Below, piece by piece: positions 7,309 through 14,921 of a DNA stretch of 34,699 nt (positions are counted from its first letter, which is position 1; every line of letters starts with the position of its first letter). Origin of the DNA: Clostridia bacterium (GTDB taxonomy: Bacteria; Bacillota; Clostridia; Oscillospirales; CAG-272); the NCBI GenBank assembly GCA_017403155.1, contig JAFQOP010000004.1, positions 1-34,699 on the forward strand, in the 5' to 3' direction. The notes under the pieces were generated by a model, which did not search any database, was not told the origin of the DNA, and saw only the letters and a list, made by a program, of their open reading frames with translations. A program made the translations under genes and the position numbers.

Positions 7309-8220
7309 ATGGAAAAAGAAAGAGATAAAAGCGGAGGAGTCAAGGGATTTTTCCTCGATATAGTGAGAGGCATGGCAATCGGCATTGCCTTTATCATCCC
7401 GGGCTTCTCGGGCGGCTCGATTGCCGCAATTCTCGGAATATACGAGCGTCTTATCGGTGCTATTGCAGGCATCTTCACCGAATTCAGGAAAAGCATTATA
7501 ACCCTCTGCCCCATAGCCATCGGACTTGTTGCGGGCGTTATCTCACTGCTCTTCCCTCTCGGTTGGGCTCTTGAAGTATATCCGATACCCACGGTCTGCA
7601 TCTTCGTGGGTCTTGCCCTCGGCGGTCTGCCCTCAATTACCGACGAGCTTCGCGGCAGGCTCAAGCCGACGAATATCCCTGCTCTTCTCATCCCTCTCGG
7701 GCTTGCCTTTGCGCTCTCCTTTTTGCCAATAGCGGCGGACGTTGACCTGCTTAACAATATGGGCTTCGGCAATTACCTGCTTCTCTTTGTCATCGGACTT
7801 GTCGGCTCAACGGCGCTTGTCGTGCCCGGCATATCGGGAAGCATGCTTCTGCTCATTTTCGGCTACTACAATCCTATCGTAAATATTGCAACGAATCATC
7901 TGCTCAAGGGTAAGGACGTCGGTGCGTCGCTGCTTGTGCTCTGCTCTGTGGGGCTCGGCATTCTAGTCGGCTTCTTCCTGATTTCGGTGCTGATGAAGTG
8001 GCTGTTCAAGGCGTGTCGCCGCGGCACCCACTTCGCCATACTCGGCTTCATCGTCGGCTCGATACCCACCGTCTACGTTTCGGTGGCAAAGGAATCGGGG
8101 CTTTCCTTCAGCCTCCTTATGCCAAACGCATGGTACTGGGTTATAAGCGCGCTATTCCTCATCATAGGCTTCGCGCTCTCCTTCTCCCTTGTCGTCTGGT
8201 CGAAGAGAAATAAACAATAA
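7309..8220 (+). CDS. DUF368 (PopT-type) undecaprenyl-phosphate translocase family membrane protein
   Basis: The product has 303 residues with 8-9 hydrophobic segments and little else. The family signature is repeated in two halves: GIAFIIPGFSGGSIAAILGIYERLI near residues 22-48 and a second STALVVPGISGSMLLLIFGYY near 165-185. DUF368 proteins were shown in 2022 to recycle the lipid carrier undecaprenyl phosphate across the membrane, alongside DedA proteins (PopT and UptA). The protein here is full length. It directly abuts the 787-residue gene (TAA then ATG) with its ribosome binding site (GGGAGAGGAG) inside that gene. A strong terminator follows the stop. Family assignment is firm; lipid carrier transport is inferred from the family. 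Confidence 0.88.
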   Translation: MEKERDKSGGVKGFFLDIVRGMAIGIAFIIPGFSGGSIAAILGIYERLIGAIAGIFTEFRKSIITLCPIAIGLVAGVISLLFPLGWALEVYPIPTVCIFVGLALGGLPSITDELRGRLKPTNIPALLIPLGLAFALSFLPIAADVDLLNNMGFGNYLLLFVIGLVGSTALVVPGISGSMLLLIFGYYNPIVNIATNHLLKGKDVGASLLVLCSVGLGILVGFFLISVLMKWLFKACRRGTHFAILGFIVGSIPTVYVSVAKESGLSFSLLMPNAWYWVISALFLIIGFALSFSLVVWSKRNKQ

Positions 8221-8227
8221 AAAATCA

Positions 8228-8261
8228 AGGTAGAGGCACTTTAAGTACCTCTACCTTTTTG
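8228..8261 (+). terminator. Intrinsic terminator after the DUF368 gene
   Basis: AAGGTAGAGGCACTT pairs with AAGTACCTCTACCTT with one mismatch, followed by a T-run (TTTTT). It lies just downstream of the stop at 8220. Confidence 0.8.
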
Positions 8262-8307
8262 CTTGCGATTATGCAAAAATGAAGCAATTCCCTTACACGG
8301 GGTGGCA

Positions 8308-8778
8308 TCAAGCGAGCTTTACCAGCGGTGATATGAAGCCCTTGGGGTCGGCGCTCGATATGTCGGCGGCGATGACGGTGTCCTTGTAAATAACGAGATT
8401 AACGTGCACAGGACCGTCATACTCTCCCCAGCCGTCTATCTCATAGGTGTAGCGGGTGACGCGCTTGTTCTTGTACCTCGAAACGTCAAGCCCCTGCGAC
8501 TTTTGCAGCTCGTTGTAGCCCGCAATAACACTGTCAAAGCTCTCGGGCACGGTGAAGCTCACCGTCTCCTTGGGCTCTCCCGAAGCCTCAACACCGCACG
8601 CAGAGATAAAGGCGAGTCTGTCCTCGTTCGTTTTTATTCCGTCAAAATCAACGTCTGCCGCGGCAGATACCACAGCGCCCGATTGCCCCACCGCTATCGC
8701 AATGATAAGCACTGCAACGGTCAGGGTAATTACCGCAAAGAACCTCAGACTTGAGGCACGAAAGGATAATACAAACAT
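8308..8778 (-). CDS. DUF4830 domain protein, membrane-anchored or exported
   Basis: The product has 156 residues from ATG 8778, which follows ATCGGGAGCGAC; a longer frame to 8838 has no ribosome binding site. An N-terminal hydrophobic helix (~residues 12-36, RFFAVITLTVAVLIIAIAV) acts as signal anchor. The body carries the DUF4830 core: CGVEASGEPKETVSFTVPESF, YNELQKSQGLDVSRYKNKRVTRYTYEI, and a NLVIYKDTVIAADISS strand pair followed by DPKGF. This family is widespread in Clostridia and has no known function; it is probably extracytoplasmic. No operon partner is evident, since a terminator separates it from the micropeptide gene upstream. Confidence 0.82.
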   Translation of the reverse strand: MFVLSFRASSLRFFAVITLTVAVLIIAIAVGQSGAVVSAAADVDFDGIKTNEDRLAFISACGVEASGEPKETVSFTVPESFDSVIAGYNELQKSQGLDVSRYKNKRVTRYTYEIDGWGEYDGPVHVNLVIYKDTVIAADISSADPKGFISPLVKLA

Positions 8779-8843
8779 AAGTGTCGCTCCCGATAATATT
8801 TTGTTATAGACTATGCATGACAGAGCGCATTTATGCAAAAAAG

Positions 8844-8880
8844 CAAAGGGAGCCGCGCCTTATCAGCGCGGCTCCCTTTG
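8844..8880 (-). terminator. Intrinsic terminator of the 31-residue gene
   Basis: A perfect 15-bp stem (CAAAGGGAGCCGCGC with GCGCGGCTCCCTTTG) and 7-nt loop, followed on the - strand by CTTTTTT. It lies 10 bp past the stop of the micropeptide gene. Confidence 0.88.
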
Positions 8881-8889
8881 TCCTCACCG

Positions 8890-8985
8890 TCAGTTATTGC
8901 AGCAGCAGCAAAAAACGATAACGATAGCAAGGATAATTATCCACGTGCAGTTGTCATCAAAGATGTGGCACAAGCAGTTGTTCAT
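8890..8985 (-). CDS. 31-residue Cys-rich membrane micropeptide
   Basis: The reading frame is MNNCLCHIFDDNC, then a hydrophobic stretch TWIIILAIVIVF, then CCCCNN and stop. It is preceded by TCGGAGG with an 8-9 nt spacer and followed directly by a perfect terminator, so it has all marks of a real gene despite its size. Layout is a short Cys-containing head, one transmembrane helix of ~14-16 residues and a tail of four consecutive Cys. Similar tiny Cys-rich single-helix peptides are, as I recall, common in gut Clostridia and usually unannotated. Function is unknown; metal binding, a disulfide-linked assembly or acylation at the Cys tail are all possible. It may be transcribed from the topB promoter or its own. 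Confidence 0.7.
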   Translation of the reverse strand: MNNCLCHIFDDNCTWIIILAIVIVFCCCCNN

Positions 8986-9057
8986 TATGTTAGCCTCCGA
9001 CTGATAGTTGCGGCTCTTGCCGCTCACTTTCATCTTATGAGGGAGGCGAGATTTTGG

Positions 9058-11178
9058 TTAATCAAAATCGAAAACAATCTTAGCGCCATCCAGCTTCAGC
9101 TTTGCTGAAAACATTTTTCCCGTTTTGGAGATAAATCCCGTGAGCTTTGCCGTCGAGCCCGTGGCAAGCATGCGTCTGAGCTCGCCTATCGGCACGGTCT
9201 TCTTGCAGATGGAGAGGCGGATGCGGAATTTGCAGCCGTCGGTGTAGCCCATGCAGCCATATCCGACCCTTCCCCTTATCACGTTTTTGCCGCAGACGGG
9301 ACACTTGCCGACAATCTCACCGAGCGAGCCCGTATCCACCCTCTCGGGTATGGGGGAGGTGCCGCCGTTTTTGAATATCTCGCTTATCTCGCGCTCGGCG
9401 AGCTTGACACTGTCGGAGGCGGTTATCTCTCCTCTGAATACTCTCTTGAGCGCCTTACCCATCTCACTGGTTTTATATTTATCCATAGAGATTCCTAGCC
9501 TCTCGAGCGAGTTTATAAGATATTCGCCGTCGTCGAGGATGGTATATACATCCTTCTTCAGATTTATATATCCGCTCTTGCGCGCGTTGTCAATGATACC
9601 CGTGCGAGTTGCCTCGGTGCCAAGCTCGAGTCCCTCGAAGATAGCGCGGTAATCGTCGGCATCATCCACCTCGCCCGCCTCCTCAAGCTCCCTTGCTCTT
9701 GCCTTATCGTCCTTAAATGGGTTCTTCAGATAGTTATTAAGCGTTTCTATTGTGTAATGCTTCGGGGGTGTGGTCTGCTTTTCGGTGGGGGTAAAGTTGA
9801 TTTTTACCGCCTCGCCGACCTGGAGGGAGGGCAGCACCTTGTCCTTTCCCGAGTAGTCGTCGTACTTCGTCCAGCCCGCCTCGCGTATCACCGTGCCCTT
9901 GAGAGAAAATTCCTCGAGGGGGGAGTCGGGTGTGCCGACGCATATTTTTATCTCGCTCTTATCCGCCTTGCATTCCTCGGAGCAGAACACCGCAACGAAT
10001 CGGCGGAACACGGTCGAGTAGACCTGCTTCTCCTTCTCCGTGAGTGCACCTGCGGCGGGTATCTTGTAGGTGGGGGTGAGAGCGGAGTGCGACTCTATTT
10101 TCGAGTCGTCGAAGATATATTTTGAGTCCTTGAAGCGAACGGGATAGCCGAGCTTCGATACGTTTGTAAGTATTGAGCGGATTTTATCCTTCTCCGCCGT
10201 TGCAAGATACTCCGAGTTTGTTCTCGGATAGGTAAGATAGCCGTCCTCATACAGCTTCTGTATTATCTTCAGGCTATCTCCCATGCTCATTTTGTATTTC
10301 TTACCGAGCACGTTCTGGAGAGTCGAGAGCGAATAGAGCTTGCCCGAAAGGATGACCGAGGTCTTGCTCTCTACGGCGGTGACGGTCGCCCCTGCCTCAT
10401 TATATTTTGCGGCGAGCGCCTCGGCATCGGCGAGCTTATCCTTGTCAAACCTATGCTTGCTCGTCAGCTCCACCTTTTCTCCGTGCGTTTTGGCACTCGA
10501 GATGAGAGCATAGTATATATCCGGCTTGAAGCTTCGTATTTCAATATCGCGCTCATATATCGCGCGCACAATGGGGACGATAACTCTGCCTACCCGGAGC
10601 AGCTTGCCCGAGCGGATAGTGGCATAGCGTGTCAAGTTAACGCCGTAGAGCCAGTCGATAAAGGTACGGGCAAAGCCCTCCTCCGCGAGGTTGTCGTAGT
10701 CGGTCTCGTCCTTCATCTCGGCGAGCGCCTTTCTGACCGTCTCGGGAGTCTGGTCGGGAAGCCAGAGCCGCTTCTGTGCCTTCGTGCCTTTGAGGGCATA
10801 TTTTATGCAAAGGCGAACAATTATTTCTCCCTCTCGGTCGGCGTCTCCCGCGTTTACAACGGTGTCGACGTCGGGGCGGTTTATCAGCTTCTCAATTATC
10901 TCAAACTGCCTTTTGACACCCGAGTCAACCTTCTTGTCCGCACCGCGCTTCAATTCAAACCTGAACTCAGAGGGAAAGCAGGGCAAGGACTCTAGAGTCC
11001 ACTGAGTATTTCCCGAGCCCGTGTAGGTCTCGATATCCACAAGAGAAAAAAGATGACCGAATGCCCAGCTCACGATATAATCACCGCCGATAAAATAGCC
11101 GTTTTTCTTGTCCATCTTTCCGATGCCTGCAACTATATTGCGCGCAAGGCTCGGCTTTTCCGCTATTATAAGTATCAC
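9058..11178 (-). CDS. topB: DNA topoisomerase III
   Basis: The product has 706 residues, the normal length for type IA topoisomerase III. The Toprim domain starts with IIAEKPSLARNI (Glu7) and has NAGDADREGEIIVR, the metal-binding acidic cluster. The active-site Tyr is in DGYLTYPRTNSEYL (~residue 310). A C-terminal zinc ribbon has CPVCGK near 630 and two further Cys in GCMGYTDGC, followed by a small C-terminal domain. The enzyme decatenates single-stranded or nicked DNA and resolves recombination intermediates. The start is GTG 11178, placed 8 nt after GAGAGGAGG. It has an extended -10 promoter of its own. Chromosomal TopB copies are usual, and paralogues on mobile elements also occur; nothing mobile is visible here. 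Confidence 0.95.
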   Translation of the reverse strand: MILIIAEKPSLARNIVAGIGKMDKKNGYFIGGDYIVSWAFGHLFSLVDIETYTGSGNTQWTLESLPCFPSEFRFELKRGADKKVDSGVKRQFEIIEKLINRPDVDTVVNAGDADREGEIIVRLCIKYALKGTKAQKRLWLPDQTPETVRKALAEMKDETDYDNLAEEGFARTFIDWLYGVNLTRYATIRSGKLLRVGRVIVPIVRAIYERDIEIRSFKPDIYYALISSAKTHGEKVELTSKHRFDKDKLADAEALAAKYNEAGATVTAVESKTSVILSGKLYSLSTLQNVLGKKYKMSMGDSLKIIQKLYEDGYLTYPRTNSEYLATAEKDKIRSILTNVSKLGYPVRFKDSKYIFDDSKIESHSALTPTYKIPAAGALTEKEKQVYSTVFRRFVAVFCSEECKADKSEIKICVGTPDSPLEEFSLKGTVIREAGWTKYDDYSGKDKVLPSLQVGEAVKINFTPTEKQTTPPKHYTIETLNNYLKNPFKDDKARARELEEAGEVDDADDYRAIFEGLELGTEATRTGIIDNARKSGYINLKKDVYTILDDGEYLINSLERLGISMDKYKTSEMGKALKRVFRGEITASDSVKLAEREISEIFKNGGTSPIPERVDTGSLGEIVGKCPVCGKNVIRGRVGYGCMGYTDGCKFRIRLSICKKTVPIGELRRMLATGSTAKLTGFISKTGKMFSAKLKLDGAKIVFDFD

Positions 11179-11216
11179 TCGCTCATCCTCCTCTCAAAAA
11201 AAACAGTACAAGCCAT

Positions 11217-11225
11217 ATTGTACCA
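11217..11225 (-). promoter_or_regulatory. Extended -10 promoter for topB
   Basis: On the - strand TGG is followed by TACAAT (a TGn extended -10), about 40 nt upstream of the GTG start; the -35 is poor, as is usual for extended -10 promoters. Confidence 0.5.
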
Positions 11226-11335
11226 TAAATTTATTAACTTTTAAAGACCTTTGTCAGAAAAAAGTTATACAAACTGTTTAGGAAAAGTTTGGATATTTTA
11301 CCTCTCGGCTTTTTCTTTATTTTTATTCTGTTTTG

Positions 11336-11344
11336 TGATATAAT
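11336..11344 (+). promoter_or_regulatory. Extended -10 promoter of the nucleoside operon
   Basis: TGA followed by a perfect TATAAT at 11339-11344; the expected start of transcription near 11351 gives a leader of about 27 nt to the ATG at 11378, and would leave almost no leader for the alternative ATG at 11357. A T-rich tract lies upstream. Confidence 0.6.
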
Positions 11345-11377
11345 TACTTTGAATAAATGTATGAAACGGAAAAAATC

Positions 11378-11956
11378 ATGGCAAAGCTATACTTCAAATA
11401 CGGAGCAATGGGCTCATCCAAGACTGCCCAGGTGCTTATCACAAAATTCAACTACGAGGAGCGCGGCATGCGCGTCTGGCTTATTAAGCCCGCAACCGAC
11501 GTGCGCGACGGCGAGGACGTTATCCGCTCTCGCATAGGTCTTGAATCAAAATGCCTGTCTGTTGGAAAAAAGGAGGATATATACACCCTCTTTACCGAGA
11601 AGCATTCGGACGCGGACGTCATAATATGTGACGAGAGCCAGTTCTTCACCGCGCGTCAGATTGACCAGCTGCGCAAGATTGCCGACGTGCTCGAGAAGCC
11701 CGTGCTCTGCTTCGGTCTGCGCACCGACTTCATGACAAGGCTCTTCCCCGGAAGCCTGCGCCTTTTTGAGGTAGCGGACACGATATCGGAGATAAAGACA
11801 ATGTGCGAGTGCGGCAGGAAGGCGACTGTAAACGCGCGAATCGACGACGGTGGCAACGTGCTTACAGAGGGACGGCAGGTAATGCTCGGAGGCAACGAAA
11901 GATACGTGGCTATGTGCCACAGCTGCTGGAGAAAAAGAATAGGAGATGAAGAATAA
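11378..11956 (+). CDS. tdk: Thymidine kinase
   Basis: The product has 192 residues; family proteins start like this one at MAKLYFKYGAMGSSKT, so ATG 11378 is preferred over 11357. The P-loop is G-A-M-G-S-S-K-T (residues ~9-16), a known variant of GxMxSGK(S/T). The catalytic Glu is in CDESQFF (~85-90). A lasso/zinc domain carries CECG (~144) and MCHSC (~181), the four Cys ligands. It phosphorylates thymidine and deoxyuridine with ATP in the cytoplasm. It is the first gene of a six-gene nucleoside operon and its TAA shares a base with the deoC ATG. The operon also encodes a phosphorylase that would destroy the same substrate, so supply and breakdown are co-regulated. Confidence 0.95.
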   Translation: MAKLYFKYGAMGSSKTAQVLITKFNYEERGMRVWLIKPATDVRDGEDVIRSRIGLESKCLSVGKKEDIYTLFTEKHSDADVIICDESQFFTARQIDQLRKIADVLEKPVLCFGLRTDFMTRLFPGSLRLFEVADTISEIKTMCECGRKATVNARIDDGGNVLTEGRQVMLGGNERYVAMCHSCWRKRIGDEE

Positions 11957-12624
11957 TGGATATTAAGGATATACTCGCTCTGTGCGACCACACACTCCTC
12001 GCCCCGGATGCGACCTGGGATGATATTAGGACGGTGATAGATGACGGCATAAAATACGGCACTGCCTCGGTATGCATTCCCCCTTCCTTTGTCGCAAGAG
12101 CAAAGGAATATGCCGGCGGTAGAGTACCTATCACCACCGTCATCGGCTTCCCTCTCGGATATGCGGCAACGCAGGTGAAGGTGTGGGAATGTGCCTGCGC
12201 CATCGAGGCAGGAGCGGACGAGATAGATATGGTTATCAACATCGGCGCCCTGAAGGACAAGGATTACGAGCGCGTGGCAAAGGAGATCGAGCTTGTCAAG
12301 ACAGCCTGCCACGGCAAAACACTCAAGGTAATAATCGAGACCTGCCTGCTCACAGAGGCGGAGAAGATAATCATGTGCGATATCGTCAGCAAATCGGGCG
12401 CGGATTTCATCAAAACCTCAACAGGCTTCTCAACGGGAGGGGCGAGCTTCGAGGATATTTCGCTCTTTAAGCAGCACCTCAATCCCAGGGTAAGGATAAA
12501 GGCAGCGGGAGGCATATCCAGCCTTGCCGACGCAGAGGAATTTATCAGACTCGGAGCCGACAGACTCGGAACGAGCAGAATCGTAAAAATCGCAAAATCA
12601 GACCCGAATGCTACGGGATATTGA
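11956..12624 (+). CDS. deoC: Deoxyribose-phosphate aldolase
   Basis: The product has 222 residues, the standard class I aldolase length. Key segments are CDHTLLAPDATWDDI at the N-terminus, VIGFPLG, GADEIDMVINIGALK (catalytic Asp), LKVIIETCLL and VRIKAAGGIS, in which the two conserved Lys supply the Schiff base and its activator. It splits 2-deoxyribose-5-phosphate into glyceraldehyde-3-phosphate and acetaldehyde, the last step of deoxynucleoside breakdown. The ATG overlaps the tdk stop by one base (TAATG), so the two are coupled; the ribosome binding site AGGAGATGAAGA is inside tdk. Confidence 0.96.
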   Translation: MDIKDILALCDHTLLAPDATWDDIRTVIDDGIKYGTASVCIPPSFVARAKEYAGGRVPITTVIGFPLGYAATQVKVWECACAIEAGADEIDMVINIGALKDKDYERVAKEIELVKTACHGKTLKVIIETCLLTEAEKIIMCDIVSKSGADFIKTSTGFSTGGASFEDISLFKQHLNPRVRIKAAGGISSLADAEEFIRLGADRLGTSRIVKIAKSDPNATGY

Positions 12625-12640
12625 AAGATTGGAGATTAAT

Positions 12641-13375
12641 ATGGACAAGAGCTTTCACACACCGCATATCAATGCCAGCCCGAGCGACTTTGCACCGACC
12701 GTGCTTATGCCGGGCGACCCCCAGCGCTCGCAGTTTATAGCCGAGAGCTTCCTCGAGGGCGCGCGCCTTGTCAACAACGTGCGCGGCATCCAGGGCTATA
12801 CGGGCACCTATCGCGGCACTCCCGTCAGCGTTATGGCGAGCGGAATGGGCATTCCCTCTATCGGCATATACTCCTATGAGCTGTATAACTTCTTCGGTGT
12901 TGAGAATATAATCAGAATAGGCTCGATAGGCGGCATTTCCGACAGCGTTAAGCTGCGCGATATAATCATCGCCCAAAGCGCCTCCACCACCTCGAATTAC
13001 GCGGTGCAGTACGGACTGGAGGGCACCTATGCGCCTACTGCGGATTACACCCTTATGCGACTTGCAGCCGAGCTTGCCGAAAAGCATGGCGTAAGATATG
13101 CGGTCGGAAATATTCTCTCCTCCGATATATTCTACAACGCAAATCCAGACGCGGCAAAGCGGTGGAAGAGAATGGGCGTGCTCGGAGTTGAGATGGAGGC
13201 GGCAGGTCTGTATATGAACGCAGCCTACGCAGGCAAGAGGGCGCTTGCAATATGCACTGTGTCCGACCACCTCTTCACCGGTGAGTCGCTTGATGCAGAA
13301 AGCCGTCGCTCCTCCTTCACCGATATGATGGAAATAGCGCTCGGCATTGCAGTACAGATGCAAAGCAAAAAATGA
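12641..13375 (+). CDS. deoD: Purine-nucleoside phosphorylase (DeoD type)
   Basis: The product has 244 residues from ATG 12641 (TTGGAG upstream); it begins HTPHINA, typical of DeoD. The phosphate site has MPGDPQRSQFIAESFL, and GMGIPSIGIYSYEL follows. The nucleoside site has GVEMEAAGLY, and the catalytic Asp is in CTVSDHLFTGE. It cleaves purine (deoxy)nucleosides with phosphate to base and (deoxy)ribose-1-phosphate; the family forms hexamers. The gene follows deoC by 16 bp and overlaps deoB by 4 bp (ATGA). DeoD hands deoxyribose-1-phosphate to DeoB, which the gene order reflects. Confidence 0.96.
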   Translation: MDKSFHTPHINASPSDFAPTVLMPGDPQRSQFIAESFLEGARLVNNVRGIQGYTGTYRGTPVSVMASGMGIPSIGIYSYELYNFFGVENIIRIGSIGGISDSVKLRDIIIAQSASTTSNYAVQYGLEGTYAPTADYTLMRLAAELAEKHGVRYAVGNILSSDIFYNANPDAAKRWKRMGVLGVEMEAAGLYMNAAYAGKRALAICTVSDHLFTGESLDAESRRSSFTDMMEIALGIAVQMQSKK

Positions 13376-14523
13376 TTAAGATGAAGAAAAGAGTTTTTCT
13401 GATAGTGCTCGACTCACTCGGCATAGGAGCCGCACCCGACGCGCATCTGTTCGGTGACGCGGGCACAAATACGCTAAAGAGGATAAGCACCTCGAAAAGC
13501 TTCAACATACCGACCCTCATATCCCTCGGCATCGGCAACGTTGACGGGGTAGATTACCTCGAAAAAGTCGACACGCCCCCCACCGTGCTCGCGCGTCTGT
13601 GCGAGAAAAGCGCAGGCAAGGACACGACCGTCGGACACTGGGAGCTTGCGGGCAGAGTCTCGCACTCACCCCTGCCGACCTACCCCGACGGCTTCCCTGA
13701 GAGTATAATCGGGGAGTTTGAAAAAAGGTGCGGTATCGGAGCTCTGTGCAACAAGCCGTACTCGGGCACAGAGGTCATCCGCGACTGGGGCGAGGAGCAT
13801 ATCAGGACGGGCAAGCTCATCGTATACACCTCCGCGGACAGTGTATTTCAGATAGCGGCGCACGAGAAGATAGTTCCACCCGATAGGCTGTACGAATACT
13901 GCCGTATAGCAAGAGAGCTGCTCACAGGCGAGCACGGAGTCGGCAGAGTTATCGCGCGTCCCTTTGTCGGTGAGCCAGGCAATTTCACGCGCACGGCAAA
14001 CAGACGAGATTTTTCTCTGAAGCCGCCCTATCCGACCCTGCTCGACAAAATAAAGGAGGCGGGGCTCGACGTAATTTCGGTCGGCAAGATCAAGGATATC
14101 TTCGACGGCGAGGGAATCACCGAGAGCCTTATATCTCACTCCAACCGCGAGGGAATGGAAATGACCGAGGAGCTTCTCACAAGGGATTTCCACGGGCTGT
14201 GCTTCACCAACCTCGTTGAATTCGACTCCCACTACGGGCATAGGCAGGATATCGACGGCTATGCCGCAGCCCTCACGGAATTTGACAGCTGGCTTGCGGG
14301 CTTTATCCGAGGGCTCGGCGAGGAGGACGCGCTTATCATAACCGCTGACCACGGCTGTGACCCGGGCGACGACTCGACCGACCATACAAGAGAATACGTG
14401 CCCTTTATTATGCTCTCCGACAGAGAAGGAAAAAATCTCGGCACCGTCACGGGCTTCGACCACGTGGCAAGGACGGTAGCCGAGCTGCTCGGTGTGGACT
14501 TCACGCCCGAGAGAGAGGATTGA
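13372..14523 (+). CDS. deoB: Phosphopentomutase
   Basis: The product has 383 residues. This is an alkaline-phosphatase superfamily enzyme: VFLIVLDSLGIGAAPDA carries the first Mn-binding Asp, GKDTTVGHWE the Thr that is phosphorylated, EFDSHYGHRQD and ITADHGCDPGDDSTDHTREYVPF the remaining metal ligands. It interconverts (deoxy)ribose-1-phosphate and -5-phosphate between DeoD/Pdp and DeoC. ATG 13372 overlaps the deoD stop as ATGA; a second ATG at 13381 is also possible and neither has a strong ribosome binding site, which fits translational coupling. Confidence 0.96.
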   Translation: MIKMKKRVFLIVLDSLGIGAAPDAHLFGDAGTNTLKRISTSKSFNIPTLISLGIGNVDGVDYLEKVDTPPTVLARLCEKSAGKDTTVGHWELAGRVSHSPLPTYPDGFPESIIGEFEKRCGIGALCNKPYSGTEVIRDWGEEHIRTGKLIVYTSADSVFQIAAHEKIVPPDRLYEYCRIARELLTGEHGVGRVIARPFVGEPGNFTRTANRRDFSLKPPYPTLLDKIKEAGLDVISVGKIKDIFDGEGITESLISHSNREGMEMTEELLTRDFHGLCFTNLVEFDSHYGHRQDIDGYAAALTEFDSWLAGFIRGLGEEDALIITADHGCDPGDDSTDHTREYVPFIMLSDREGKNLGTVTGFDHVARTVAELLGVDFTPERED

Positions 14524-14525
14524 AT

Positions 14526-14921
14526 ATGACCGACGACAGACTCCTTCAGCTTGCCGAGGAGGCAAGACAAAATTCATACTCCCCATACTCCTGCACATCG
14601 GTGGGTGCAGCACTGCTCACAAAGAGCGGAAAGGTCTACACGGGTGCCAACGTGGAGTGTGCATCATACCCTGCGGGCATATGCGCGGAGAGGTCTGCTC
14701 TCGCGGCGGCAGTGAGCGCGGGAGAGCGTGAGCTTGCCGCAATTGCAGTTGCGGGCGGAGCACACGGCGAGCCCTCGACAGTCCCCTTCTATCCCTGCGG
14801 TATGTGCAGGCAGGCGCTATACGAGTTTTCGCCCGAGATGAGAGTAATAACAGCAGACGGCACAGTCACCCTCAAGGAGCTTTTACCTCTGGCATTCAAC
14901 GGGGAGGCAATAAAAAAATGA
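14526..14921 (+). CDS. cdd: Cytidine deaminase
   Basis: The product has 131 residues, the typical length of the tetrameric, homologous-to-B. subtilis class. The zinc site is visible: ECASYPAGICAERSA (Cys ligand and catalytic Glu of the CAE motif) and PCGMCRQ (two further Cys). N-terminal ARQNSYSPYSCTSVGAALLT is also typical. It deaminates cytidine and deoxycytidine to uridine and deoxyuridine, feeding the phosphorylase encoded next. Start ATG 14526 follows AGAGAGGA located inside the end of deoB. The stop overlaps the pdp start (ATGA). Confidence 0.95.
   Translation: MTDDRLLQLAEEARQNSYSPYSCTSVGAALLTKSGKVYTGANVECASYPAGICAERSALAAAVSAGERELAAIAVAGGAHGEPSTVPFYPCGMCRQALYEFSPEMRVITADGTVTLKELLPLAFNGEAIKK

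Noticed and set aside
11175-11186. Tiny upstream frame (ATG AGC GAG TGA) ending on the topB GTG; a similar ATG GCG TGA precedes the CapA-like GTG
   Set aside because: The ATG is 0 nt (topB) or 4 nt (CapA-like) from the ribosome binding site, too close for initiation, whereas the GTG starts are at 8-9 nt.
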